A stretch of DNA of 64,000 nucleotides from Strongyloides papillosus (taxonomy: Eukaryota; Nematoda; Chromadorea; Rhabditida; Strongyloididae): the NCBI GenBank assembly GCA_005656395.1, contig SRSI01000060.1, positions 434,001-498,000 of the forward strand. Reading direction: 5' to 3'. The position numbers and the translations under genes are program-made. Below the pieces are notes generated by a model. That model was not told the DNA's origin and made no database searches. It worked only from the letters and a program-made list of their open reading frames with translations. Shown piece by piece: positions 14,219 through 26,832 of this stretch. The stretch's first letter is position 1; every line of letters begins with the position of its first letter.

Positions 14219-15982
14219 ATGTATTCTTTAATACACTGTTTTTTTGCATATTTGCTATTTCAAACAATAATATTTTCAAGTGCCCCAACAATGGTTACTG
14301 AAAATAACTCTTACATCAGACCATGTTATTTTACCAATTGGGCTCAATATCGCCAGGGACAAGGTAAATTTATGCCTGAAAATTATGTACCAGGATTGTG
14401 TACACATATTCTTTTTGCTTTTGGCTGGATGAATGAAGATTACACTGCAAAAGCTTATGATCCAGCTGATTTACCTAATGACTGGGCTGGCGCTGGAATG
14501 TATGCAAGAGTTAATAGTTTAAAACAAAAAGATCCAGGTTTGAAAACACTTTTATCATTTGGTGGATGGACTTTTGGTACAAGGCTATTTGAGGGAATGT
14601 CAAAAACACCAGAAAATAGAAAAAAATTCATTGATAGTGTTATAAAATTTTCAAGAGCTTATGGATTTGATGGTATTGACATTGATTGGGAATATCCTAA
14701 AGATGGAATTAATAAAGTAAATTATGTGGCCTTCATTCAGGTATTCATTTTTTTTACTTCCCTTTTAATTATCTTAAATTTATTTTAGGAATTAAGAGCA
14801 GCTGCTAATAGTGAATCTGCAAGAACAGGAAAAGAAAGACTTTTGATTACAGCTGCCGTCTCGGCTGCTGTTGAAACTATAAGAAATGGTTATGATATTC
14901 CAGCTTTAGCAGATAGTTTTGATTTTATCCTACTTATGTCATATGATTTTCATGGTACATGGGAAAGTCATACGGGCTTTAATGCACCTCTCCATCCTAG
15001 AACAGGTGAGACAAATACTGAATGGAATGTTGCAGGTGCTGCTCATTATTGGGCTCAAAATGGAATGCCAAAAAGAAAAATTATTATTGGAGGAGCAACA
15101 TATGGTCGTGGTTGGACATTAACAAATTCAAAAGATTTTGGCATAGGTGCACCAGGTACTAAAGCTACTACTACAAAATATGTTGGAGAAGCAGGTGTGG
15201 GTGCATACTATGAATTTTGTGAAATGTTAGCACAAGGAGCTACGAGATATTGGGATGATCAAGCAAAAGTTCCATATTTAGTATTTGGAGATCAATGGTT
15301 CTCTTACGATGACAGTGAATCAATTCAGTATAAAGCTGAATTTGTAAAAGAACATGGATTCGGTGGAATGTTTGTATGGACACTAGACTTTGATGATTTT
15401 AATGGAAAATGTCCAGGCGGTGATGGTAAAAAATATCCGCTTATAAGTAAGATTGCTGAAGTGTTAGGAGGATACGTTGAGCCTGTTATTTCTACAACAC
15501 CAAAAGTTACAACCACATATACAACTACAACAACAACCAAAATTACTTCAACAACGAGTACACAAAATGAATTAGAAGGATTTTGTGATGAATTACCAGA
15601 TGGTTTTCATTCATTAGCCCCATATTCTTGTATTCAATTTATGCTTTGTCTCAACAAGTCTTCATATTTAATGGAATGTCCTTCTACATTACAATATAGT
15701 GAAAAATATGGTTATTGTGTTCTTCCAAGTAACTCTGGTTGTTCAAGTTCTCTTCCATCAACATCAATACCAATGCCAATACCAACAACAAGTGTCAGTT
15801 CAACAACTAAAAATGTGGAAAAGTTTGTTTGTACTGTTGATGGATTTCATGCTGACCCAAATTCTTGTTTCCGTTTCTATCGTTGCGTAAATTTAACTCC
15901 ATATTTATTTGATTGTCCAGGGGGACTTGCTTACAACAAAGAAGCAAAACTTTGCGATCGCATTGACACTGCTGGATGTTAA
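14219..15982 (+). CDS. Secreted chitinase, GH18 domain plus two CBM14 chitin-binding domains
   Basis: This enzyme hydrolyses beta-1,4 bonds in chitin of cuticle or gut lining. The exons are 14219-14740 and 14789-15982 (48-nt intron, phase 0), giving 571 aa. Residues 1-21 form a hydrophobic signal peptide. The GH18 barrel shows KTLLSFGGW (about 109-117), the catalytic signature [11 protein letters not shown] (about 150-160, proton donor E158), LLMSYDFHG (about 223-230) and [13 protein letters not shown] (about 366-378). All key acidic residues are intact. A Thr/Ser-rich linker follows (about 408-434), then a CBM14 domain (about 438-492), a second Ser/Thr/Pro linker and a second CBM14 domain (about 520-571), each with six cysteines. 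The start is supported by the signal peptide and by the acceptor at 14217. Its place among the insect chitinase groups is not resolved. Confidence 0.95.
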
Positions 15983-17580
15983 TTTTTTTATATTTATTAA
16001 TAATAATTTTTTTTATTTATTTAATAACTTAACGACAAAAGTATTTTTGATAATTTTTTCCATATGTGTTAAAAAACTTTTTGTTGTGGAATTCAGCAAT
16101 GTTTTAATAAAAATCTTAATGTAACAATATAATTTGTAAAAAGCTTTATTATTTTGATTTAAAATGTAATCGTCTTGTTATAAAATATTTCTTTATAACT
16201 ATAATTCATTATACCAATTAGAAGAAATTAAAATGAAGAAACTTTACTAAATTATCTAGGCAATCAAATATAAAATTTTTAAGAAAAACTTCATATCTAT
16301 AAGATATTTTTATAATTCTTAGTTTATTTGATATATAGAATATTGTAAATTATCAATTTTTTATAGCATTCTTACATTTTTTATAAATTTTAAATTAAAT
16401 CTAATATTGTTGGTTTAAATATAGTAAAATGTTTATGAATTTAAGGAAATTTTTTCTACCATAATTGTATATTGTTAGTAATCTTCTATAAAAACTTTAG
16501 AAATCTAAAATTAAACAGATTTTTATTATAAATTATAAAGAGCAAATTGCAACTTTAGTTTTTTCATTAATTTTTTATTATCTTTAAAACTAACAATTTT
16601 TAAAATCAAACGTAAAAATCGTTTAAGAAAATTCGAATTGCTTTAATTTTTAAAAATGCACTACTCTTAATGATATATACCTTATTTTATAGTTTAAAAT
16701 TAAATAAGAAATGTAATGTAACAATTAATAATAAAATTTAATTTAATCTGATCTACAGTACTTTAGTTTAGATGTAATTTTACTTCTGTTAATCTATTTA
16801 TATACAAGATATTCTAGAACTAACGTTAGAATTTTTAATAAATTTAACTTTAGTAAACTTCTATATTTGTATGGTATTATACTTATAATTAGCAAGGTGC
16901 AATGAAGACGTTTTTAAAAAAAATATTATTCTACCAAAAAAATGTACCCCTACAATATATGTGCATGGTTTTTTTATAAACAAATATAACAATAAACTGA
17001 TATCATATTCATAATCAGCATAAAAATTGCAATCGAATGATATAAAAATTTTTTAAAAATATTAAGGAAAATTAGTCAGCACATAATTAATTAATTAATT
17101 GATATTTTCCTTTAAAAACAGATATCAAACATCGCCTTAATCAGATTTAAGATTCAAGTCTTGGCTTCAAAATGAGCCATTAATCATATACACAGGTATT
17201 CTGAGGGCTTCAATAAATACTGTTATACTTTAGCAATTCGTTTTAACTAGCCATAGTAATGTTTAATACTTTAGTTCTACATAAAAGAAGCTCGCTTTAT
17301 GTTAAAACAACGGGATAAAGTTATATTTACCCTTTTAAATTTATATCAGCATAAATATATGCCGCTTTACAAAAAGGTAGTAATTTTTCGACAAGCATTA
17401 AATACATTTACCGAATTATATTAATTCAAAACTTCCTAACATTGCTTTGACTCATAAAATTTTGTTTTTTATGCATTGTTAGAATAGATACTTTTATGTA
17501 AAAAACTATTAAAGAATGATCTGTTACAAATTTAAATAAAAAACATTTTAATATTTAATTATCTCTGTTACTAAAATAAC
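15983..17580. other. Chitinase 3' flank and AT-rich intergenic DNA
   Basis: AATAAAA near 16106 and again near 16730 could serve as polyadenylation signals for the chitinase. I see no gene, element end or structured repeat in the remainder. Confidence 0.5.
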
Positions 17581-19336
17581 TATTAAATGATGTTTGCAGT
17601 GAAAAGAGGAAGACCATTAGGATCCAAAAATAAGAAAACTGCTTAAAGAAAACCAAGACAACTTCCTTCTAACAGATCTAGAACAAGAGGCAGTGCTTTT
17701 CCGCGTTCAAATGCTTCAGACATTTCAGATTTAAAGCAAATGTCAAAAGAGATTGAGGAAAGATCAAAAAGAGAAGGAACTAGAAATAAATCTAGAGAAA
17801 AAAGAGAAAAATCAAAGGAAAGACAATGAAAGAAAAAAGGAACAATTTAAAAGTTTTTTCTCAGAAAGGCGTGACACTAGAACAAATGAAAGAAAATGTA
17901 ATGAAAAAAAAGAATATGAATCTTCATCTTAAAAAATATTCAAAATTGAATGATGATTCAAGCACTAATGCTGACTGATCTGATAAAGCGGCTAGAATTT
18001 TTAATGAAGAAATAACTAGATACTATAATGAAGCACTTGAAAACAGAAGAGAACTTAAAAAAAGATCAGAAAAACATTCTGTTTTAATAAGAAATGTAGA
18101 GTTTTCTATAAAAATGAATTTACTTACTTTTTGGGATTTCAAAGAAAGAACAAAAGGCTTTAATGACCATTGGAGTTGTATAAACAAATATTCTAATGAA
18201 ATATTAACAGTTAGCAGATAGCAGATCAATGCTATTAAAAGAAGAAGTTTAAATAAATCACAATTATGCAAAATAGAATTAATAAGAATACATTTAGCAG
18301 AGACATTAAAAATTATTATTTCAAAGAACTAACGAAGAAAAAGAATTACTTAAAAAAGGAAAGTTAAGCATTTAAAACAATTATGCAAAATGCTAATCAT
18401 GCTGTAAAGAGATCTCAAAAAATTATAAATGTATTAAGAAGTGAAATTATACAATAAGATATTGAACTTAGAATTCTTAGTAATCAAGTAGGAAGTAATA
18501 GTCAAAAACAAGCAATTATTTTTAATAATGAAAAGTAATTCACTCGCAACACAAAAATTTATGCTTTTTCTATGCTTAAAAATGGAACCGCTTACGTAAA
18601 TATTGATTTATTATTAAAAAAAGCTGCAAAATACATTCATAAAAAGAATTAGACTCTGAATTAGCCAAAAAAAATGTATAACTAGACAAAAGAATTGAAA
18701 GTTTGCTTTTTATATGTCTCTGGATATCTACTAAAACAATTCACCAGTAAAAAAAAAAGGTACTCTCTTTCATGATGAAACTTGATTAAAAAAGGGAATC
18801 TCCAAACATTTCTTCTTTGTGATAATGCAGCTGAACAGAACTACGAAATTTTGCTGGGAACAATGAAAGTCAAAGAAAAATCAGCAGAAACTCTTGTAGA
18901 AAATTTTGAAAATTAATAAAAACATTAGTTTAAGTATCTAAAGTTTTTGAATACTTGCTACTAGAAGAAACATATGATTGTATCTACGGTTACATGGGGG
19001 GCAATACTAGAACAAACAAAAAAGCATATGAGATACTTAGCAGGAAAGCTAACTATGAAAAAACTGAAAGCGAAATAAGAAGGTTTGAAACCTATTTATG
19101 TGTTGCAAATATTGAAGCCAATTTGTCTAAATCATCTGGAAAACCTCTACACAACTTATCATCAGATGAAGAAACATTAAACTCCGTAAAACAAGTTTCA
19201 AAAGAGCTTTGCTTAAGAAATTGTGTTTACCATCTACTAGCAGTAGCATTAAATACTTTTACGCAAAACAGAGTTACTAAAAATAAGTGAATCAAAACTT
19301 TCTGTAAAAGCAGAAATAAAAAATACATCAATTACA

Positions 19337-21249
19337 CACACAAAAAAAATGGGAAACATTTTTTCGTAAAATGTAATGTATTTTTCCCATCTATTAAAAT
19401 TTAATTTTCTTGATTTGCGACAAATTTTATCGGAATTATATCGTACTTAAAAATTAAAGCAATAGTTAAGTAGTTATTAAAATAAGTTTCAATTTTTTAC
19501 TATATTATTGTTATTTTAAAACATAGATTGTCTTCTACAATACTTTTTTAACTATAAGATTAGAATTTCATTTCATGTAAAATTATAAATGCTTTTATAA
19601 AAAGCAATTCTGAACATACCAAAATATTATTATTAATAAGTTTAAATAGTTTGACTTATTAATAATTACACATTTTATTATAAAATTACACTCGTCTGAA
19701 GGTCGAAAAATTTTTCTAATGACTTTTAATGGCCCTATTTAAAAAAATTAAATTTATAAAAAGTTATAATATTATGTGGATTTTTATCTATAGTAAAAAA
19801 TATCTTTTACATATTTAAACTTAATACAAGAATAAATCTTAAAATAATATTTTTAATTATTAATGCTTTGTGTGCACACAAAAAAAAATGGGACACACAT
19901 TTGCGTAAAATGTAATAAATTTGTCCCACCTAATAAAATTTAAATTTTCTTGATTTGCGACTAATATTAACGTAATTATTTCGTTCAAAAGATTAAGACA
20001 ATAATTGAAATGAGTTTCTATTTGTCTATTATATTTTTTATTTTTTTTAACCTTTAAGTTATTTCTTACAATACATTTTAAAATACAATGTTAGAATTTA
20101 ACTTTGAATAAGATAATAAATACTTCCATAAGGAGTATTTATTGTCATACGATAGTATTTTTTTAAAATGTTCTTCAATTGTTTGAATTACTATAAATTA
20201 GATTTTTATATAAAGTCATACGCATCTGGTGATTCAACTTTTTAAAATGTTTTTCAAGATTATTTTTAAAAGTCAAACTTATTAAAAGTTTGGAAACATT
20301 ATGTGTTATGTTCACAATAAAAATAATTTGTAAACATTTCAAATTAAACAAGAAAAATAGCAATTACTAAAATAATACTCTAAATTATTAATACTTTGTG
20401 TGGATAAATAATTATTAGTTTTCCTTATTATTGTTATGAAATTTTTAATTTTCCATAATTATTGTCGTTAGTAGAGTGTTTAAAATAGTGATTTTTGCTA
20501 AAACGTTAGTAACTTTAAATAAAATTGACTTCTAATAACGTACTTCATAATATATCATAAAAAACAAATTAGATTCTAAATTAAGTACAATTTTTTTTAA
20601 AATTTCTAGGATTAAGTAAATGTTACATTACTTTGAAATATTAAAAGTATATATTTTTGTAAAAAAACGACCAATTTTTTGCGAAAACCTTATATTTTGC
20701 GTCATTTAAAACATTTTTGTTGTCGCTTGATATTTTTAAAATTTAAATAATTTATAACATTTTAAAATGGTGGGACATTTTATTGCATTTTACGTAATAA
20801 TGTCGAAATTTGTCCCAATTTTTTTGTGTGTGGTTAAATAATAATTTTTGGCTTTTTGTTATTATTATTACAAATTTTTTGTTTTTTATTGTTGCTAGTA
20901 AATTGTTTAGGACAATGATTTTTGTTAAAACTTAACAAATCTACACGAAATTGAGTTCTAAAAACATGTTTCATGTATATTAGAAAAAAAAATTGGATTC
21001 TAAGATTAGCATTATATCAAAAACATTAAGATTAAATAAAAGTTACATTACTTAAAATATAAAACATATGTAATTTTGTAAAAAAAACAGCAAAATATTG
21101 CGACAACCTAATATTTTTCATCCTTTAAAACATTATTGTTGTCGCTCGATGATTTTAAAATTTGAATAAATGTTGATTTTTTTAACAGGTGGGAAATTTT
21201 TTTGCATCTCAGATAGATTTGTCAAAATTTTTCCCATTTTTTTTCTGTG
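19337..21249 (+). mobile_element. CACACAAAA-ended non-autonomous DNA element, copy A1, carrying nested copy B1
   Basis: The left end reads CACACAAAAAAAATGGG; the right end is its near-perfect inverse (CCCATTTTTTTTCTGTG). It is flanked by CA on both sides, a likely 2-bp target duplication. Without the nested copy it is about 955 bp. Inside each end a second GGGA/TCCC-type inverted motif follows (TTTTTCCCATC near 19381; AGGTGGGAAA near 21187). No coding capacity is seen. It interrupts the decayed transposase-like gene, which resumes immediately after it, so it is younger than that gene. Confidence 0.82.
19875..20830 (+). mobile_element. CACACAAAA-ended element, copy B1, nested in A1
   Basis: It is 956 bp with inverted ends CACACA(A)nTGGGAC and GTCCCAATTTTTTTGTGTG. 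TG flanks both sides (19873-19874 and 20831-20832). The empty site is visible in the related copy at 37682-39243, where GCTTTGTGTGGTTAAATAA (near 38821) runs through without interruption; this confirms the insertion and the 2-bp duplication. Ends starting CAC with a 2-bp duplication recall the CMC/CACTA group, but that assignment is inference. Confidence 0.88.
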
Positions 21250-21405
21250 CAGGTAATCAGTTATAAATTTATGGGGTAATCTGTCAAAACGTTCTTAACT
21301 CGTATAATGAATTGTTAGAATTTTCAAAAGTTCATGAAAGTGCTTTCGAAATTTCCAAGAAAATGCTAAACATGTTAACAATAAAAGAAATTCTTATGTA
21401 ATTAC

Positions 21406-21866
21406 CGGATGACCTGCGAATTTCTTCGTTTTTGATGACATAAAACTTGTACATATTATTCCAGGGTTATAAAAGATAAAATATTTATATTAATAATTAT
21501 AATAATTAGAGGATAATTGACAATTGAATTATAAATAATAAATAAATATATCAGTAAATAAATAAATTTTTTGTTGTATTCAAAATAAATTTCTTTTAAA
21601 ACCATTTGTAATACATTTATTTTCTTTTTCCTTTGTGCCATTTTTTAATAACTAATTTTTTTAATTGACAAATCGCTATATTATATATATATTTATATTT
21701 CAGATTATAAAACTACCAATTTTTTGTTAAAAATAATTTTAAAGCGAAGTATTTCTAATATCTCATGTACTACATACATAACAGCTGTTCTACATAGAAG
21801 GTACTCCTGAACGGAAAGTAAGTAAACAAGCTGTCATCAACAACAGAGAAATTCGCCGGCCACCTG
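21406..21866. mobile_element. 461-bp MITE-like insertion inside the decayed transposase-like gene
   Basis: The left end CGGATGACCTGCGAATTTC and the inverted right end CAGGTGGCCGGCGAATTTC match at 15 of 19 positions, and the match continues inward (TTTGATGACA against TGTTGATGACA). The flanks ATGTAATTAC and ATATATTTAC match at 7 of 10 positions, as expected for an old target duplication of 9-10 bp. The homologous protein runs on either side (MLTIKEIL before it, YLYEPFIYPI after it), which locates the insertion independently. Confidence 0.65.
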
Positions 21867-23029
21867 ATATATTTACTTCCTACTTATACGAACCGTTTAT
21901 ATATCCAATTATTAAAAAAGCAGGGTCGTTGAGCATCAAAAACTTTTTATCTTATATGAAATAGAAAACGTACTTGAAGACATAGAATTAAAACAGTTCA
22001 CAAAGCTTTCTCATACAGAAAAAATTCAAAGAGAATTTGGGGCAAATTCTGGTGCATTTAAATATATAAATTTAAAGATCTTCTCAAAGTTAATGGATAA
22101 AATATTTAAAAAAGCAAATTATAAGAGTGAAAAAAAATGTTTAAAGCTTAAAGAAAATTTGTTGAAGACATTAAAAACAGATTTATAAAGGTATATGAAA
22201 AAGTAATCAAAGAAGAAAGTAAAATTGGATATCCGATTAACACTTAAACTAATATACTTTCTGAACATACATTTTTTCAAATAAAGCCATAATGCTTTAA
22301 AGGCACCAATAAAAATTTAGCAAATGAGAACATTCCAAGTAGCAGCACACAATAAGATTGATGTACTAGATAGAGTGCCTCAAGATGAATTATATGCTTT
22401 TTTTGAAGGAATAAAACTAAGGAGTAAAAAGGCAGAAAATGATTTGACGACTTGATCTGAACGTGTAAATAAAGATAAGACGGATATTTGCACAAAGCTT
22501 ACTGAAACATGTGAAAGAAAGAATATGAAGCGGAATGCTAAAAAACTACTAAAAGAACAATAAGCAGTAAAAGAAATCAATTAACCACAAGAACAAATCG
22601 ATGAAATTTTGAAAAATCTATTTTTACAAGATAAAAAAAATAAATTTCTTAATAATAAAGTAAAGTTGATGAAAAAAAATAAAGATAGTTACATGAAAGT
22701 AACAAAAATGATCAAGAAATATGATAAGAATGAAAGAATTTAGAAACAACTAAAATACTGTGTAAATAAGTATAATGCAGTTGTTTCATAATTGTCTAAT
22801 GGTCTAGGTTCTTCAAATACCTGTTATTGTGATAGTACAATGAATGCAATTGATGTTCCATCAACAGTGACAAGCAACAGTCATAAAACACTTGAAGATT
22901 TATTTGATGGCTACGATAATGTCAGTGATAAATCTTCAACCAATAGTTTGAATCAAGAATGAAATGATGGTAATGTTATTGTTTCAAATTGAAGTAGAAC
23001 TTTAACCAAGGTAAAATTAAACATGTAAA

Positions 23030-24145
23030 AAGTAAAGATAGTTGATTTTAATAACACTATGAATAATTATACTAAAGCTTCAAGATAAATAAATAAAACT
23101 GTGCATTTAACATGCGAAAATTTACCTTTTTGGTATGAATTGCGTTAAAACATTATTAAAATAATTTGCTTAGATATTAATCATTTTCTACACTTAAAAT
23201 AAATTAAAAATTTATAATTACTGCTTAAACATTCGTATATATTCATATTTATTAAGATATGTCAAGTGTAAGCAAAACTACTTTTTGTTATTATCGTGAA
23301 ATATTGTTCATGCCTTATTATGGGTGCTTGCACTTAACTTATTAAGAATACTATTTTATAAATAAAATTAACATGTTTGATACTATATATGTGCAAATTT
23401 CTAGGACTATAGAGATAGTTTAAAATTTTGATCAATTTTTATTGTATATTGCTATTTATAAAATTAAAAACAAATTAAAATAATCATTCAAATGCTTTTC
23501 ATAAAAACTAGATTTATACAGAATGTGAAAAGATACAAATATATTTTAAATAAGGAGATTAATAATTTATTAATTAACATATTCCAGAAAGTTTGATTTT
23601 TAAATTTCTTATTCTATAAATATTCTAAAATATTATATGACTAACTTCCAATAAATTTTGGTACGTAGTTTGGATCTTAAAATTAAGATAAACTACTTTG
23701 TAGTTTTACTGAAGCATAGCTATACTATATCTTTTTTAAATTTAAAAAAAAAAAGATGACATTGCTTAACATACAGGTTTTTAATTTATTTTCTAAAACT
23801 TTTAATATGCGCTGCAGGGTTTCTATATTTTAAAGAAAATTAATTTTTAAAATTGTCGCCACATAGTCATCTTTTGGTATCTTCAAAAAAATTATTTATT
23901 AACATTTTAACTTAGTCATTAAAAATCAAAAAAAATTTTTTAAAGAAATTTTTATACTCTCGATTTTAATGGTATTTGATAAAATTCTTTTAAATCTTAA
24001 AAAATCAAACATAAATGATTTTGAGCATATCACAATATCTCAAAAATGGAGGTAGGTATGGTAACACTAACGCTTAAAAATGTGCGTATTTTTAAGGTAA
24101 GTTTCATAAATTTAGCTCTAACTATTTAACCTTTTTTAGAACATA
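23030..24145. other. AT-rich DNA without recognisable features
   Basis: It lies between the end of the decayed transposase-like gene and the next fold-back element. No inverted ends or coding blocks were found. Confidence 0.5.
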
Positions 24146-24147
24146 TA

Positions 24148-26830
24148 CAGTGTGTCCCAAAAGTAGCTTCCCAGTTGCGAACGCTTATAACTTTTTTCCT
24201 ACATAAGATAAAAGCGTAAAATTTTGCGGATTTGTAGATAAGCGAAGTTATATTTTTTTTTATTAAAAAATTATGGTTCTATTAAAATTTATGGCCATCT
24301 GAAAAAAGTTTATTTTTTTTTCTATTTGTGCATATAACTTTTTTTAATGAAGAGATATTAAGATGTTTTTTTTACAGATCGAGAGCTCAGCTTCTGTTGT
24401 ACTGGAATCATCAATACCATAAATATTAGACTTTATTAACTTATTTTTATTTTAAAAAAAACAAAAAACCACGATTTTTGGCAAAATTTCGTAGTTTTTT
24501 AAAATTAAAGCTCAATGAGAAAATTCTCACAAATGTGGTATCATTATTCTAATAGAGTAAACCATTATCTATTCAATGAGTATAGTGCTAAATAGATTAA
24601 AAAAGGTTAAAAAAAAAGTTATGATTTACTAAAGATCCTCAATTTCGTATTTATGGTAAAAAATAGGGTTGCAAACGCTATTTTTTTAACATATTTATAC
24701 CTAATATTATTATTATAATCAAAAAATATGTTAATCTACAAAATATTGCTTATTTGTCCGTATGTGGTTAAAAAAATTTTAATTGTTTTTTTCGTATAAA
24801 TTTTTTTAAAAATTACTTTTTTAAGAAATTTATATTATGTATTTGTATTTCATACCGTTTTACATAATCATTGTCATATATTAGGTTGTCCCATCTAAAA
24901 TGACTATTTTTTGATACAGCTTGTATGATACGTATTTTCTCAAATGACTAGCTATTTTTTGGTATAAAAAACAAACTATTAGATTCTCCTAAATCTCTTC
25001 TACATGACGATATAAATATCATTGCCATGAGAACTGTTTATCATTATCTTGTTTTACAAACAAACAATGCTGTCAAAACGGAATATTCGTAATATTATAC
25101 TTTATGAATTCAAACGTGGTAGTAATGTTGGAAAAACAACTAAGAAAATTAATGAATCTTTCGAAGAGAATCTTATAAATGTTTCTAATATGCAAAGATA
25201 GGTTAATAAATTAAAGGTAGGCAATGAGAATCTCGAAAACGAAGAGCGTAGAAGACCTGAGTCTGTTCTTGACAACAGTGAACCACGAAAAGCTGTCAAA
25301 GCCAATCAACGCACAATATGTTAGGAAATTTGCAGAAGAGTTAAATGTATTCAAATCAACAATTTTCCATCACTTAAAGGAAAGAGAAAAGACAGAAAGC
25401 TCGACAAATGGGTACCTCACGAATTAAACGAATATCAAAAATTTTGTCGCTCTGAAGTTTGTTCTCTCCTAATTTTAAGAAACAAAAATGACCCATTTTT
25501 TGGAAGTCTTGCTACCTATGTTGAAAAGCCGATTTTTTACGACAATTTTAAACGAACTGGACAATGGTCGAACAAAGATGAAGCTCCGAAACACTTTCTG
25601 ATACCCAAAGTATTACAAAAAGGTTTTGATGACTTTTCGGTTGTCTGGTGCATGTGTAATCTATTATAAATTTGTGAAACCTGTTGAAAGCATAATTTCA
25701 TGTTCAACTGTAAAAAACATGTAGAAATAAGTCAAAAATTGTTATGAAAAATGCCTACAGTAGCCAATGAAAAAGAAGTAATCCTTCTTTATTATAGTGC
25801 AAAACCACATGTTTCAAAAATAACTCTCTAGAAATCAGGAGAAATAGAGTATAAAGCTCTGCTTCATCCTGCATATACATCTGACTTTGCTCTAACAGAT
25901 TTACACTTTTTCAAACATTTTAACAACTCCTTAACATAGAAAATCTTCAGGAACGATGAGGACCTTAAAACTGCCTTTGAAGCTTTCATTGAATATTAGA
26001 AGTCCGGATTTCTATGTATATAGAATCAATAAGATTGCATCCCGTTGACAACAATGTGCAGATTGTAACGGTTCTCTTTTTGAATAAAAATATTTATTTT
26101 TAAAAAAGTTATGTGTATTTAAAAATTAGGTTAGAAAATAGTCATTTTGGCTGGGACAACCTAATAAAAGCGTTTTTACGCATCTTTCAAAAATATCGTA
26201 TGTTCAACCTGTTCTTACAAGATTTATGTTTTATATATGAACAGATAACAATGCAAAATAAAATAAAATTTCAACTTCTTTTAATAAAAATAGAATTTTT
26301 TTTTATTTTGAAAAAAATGAAAAACTAGACTACTTTTTAATTGCCATAACCATTCGTGAAACTTATTTCCAATAAACAAGATTATTACCTTTATATAGAG
26401 CATTGTCAACTCTATCAGAATAATGATACCCCATTTGTAAGAATCTTTTCAATGAGCTTTTTCTTTTAAAAAAAGCACGAAAATTTGACAAAAATCGTGG
26501 TTTTTTGTTTTTATTGAAAATTAAACAATTTTAATAAAGTTTATTATTCATGGTATTGGTGATTCTAGTACAAAAGAATTTGAGCTTCCGATCTGTAAAA
26601 AGATCATCTCAATATTTTTTCAATAAAAAAACTTACATGCACAAATAGAGCAAAAAAACACTTTTTTTTCAAGAAGCCATAAGTCCTAATAGAAGCATAA
26701 TTAAAAAATAAGAAAAAATTAAAAAAATATTACTTCGCTTATCTACAAATTCACAAAATTTCACGTTTTTACCTCACGTAAGGAAAAGATTACAAGCGTT
26801 TGCAAGTGGAGAGTTACTTTTGGGACACTT
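24148..26830. mobile_element. Long-armed fold-back element D (TA target), carrying a mariner
   Basis: The left end CAGTGTGTCCCAAAAGTAGC is inverted at the right end (GTTACTTTTGGGACACTT), with TA on each side. The inverted arms continue for several hundred bases: for example, ATTTGTAGATAAGCGAAGT near 24230 faces CTTCGCTTATCTACAAATT near 26736. Removing the mariner at 24881-26164 leaves about 1.4 kb, the size of the related element at 35778-37223. There is no coding capacity of its own. TA targets and GTGTCCC ends suggest mobilisation by a Tc1/mariner-type enzyme. Confidence 0.82.
24881..26164 (+). mobile_element. Mariner, Hsmar1/cecropia-like, decayed, inserted in element D
   Basis: It is 1,284 bp, the usual mariner size, with inverted ends starting TTAGGTTGTCCCA and flanked by TA (24879-24880 and 26165-26166). 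The transposase reads from 25069 (MLSKRNIRNIILYEFKRGSN). It is broken by stops, for example TAG at 25200-25202 and TAG at 25322-25324. The family is recognisable from [13 protein letters not shown] and RNKNDPFF, followed by [13 protein letters not shown], which matches the SETMAR/Hsmar1 transposase pattern. The segment [15 protein letters not shown] sits where TCDEKWI normally lies, so the first catalytic D is damaged. It is not functional. Confidence 0.9.
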
Positions 26831-26832
26831 TA

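Larger units (their letters stand above)
17587..23029 (+). pseudogene. Decayed member of the transposase-like family, split by two element insertions
   Basis: This is a broken relative of the intact - strand gene at 40234-43348. It starts with an AT-hook, KRGRPLGSKNKKTA, against RGRPVGSKNRKT in the intact copy, then a lysine/glutamate-rich region with many stops. The core is recognisable at 18773-18920 (FHDET, LQTFLLCDNA, YEILLG) and in the 111-codon open block 18955-19290 (YDCIYGYMGG, KPLHNLSSDEETLN). The reading is interrupted by a CACACAAAA-type element (19337-21249), resumes at about 21280-21405 (NELLEFSKVHESAFEISKK), is interrupted again by a 461-bp element (21406-21866), and resumes with YLYEPFIYPIIKKAG. 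The C-terminal part holds KLTETCERKN and LKYCVNKYN. Many in-frame stops and shifts mean it is not translated as a whole. It differs strongly from the intact copy, so the two diverged long before this copy died. Confidence 0.82.
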
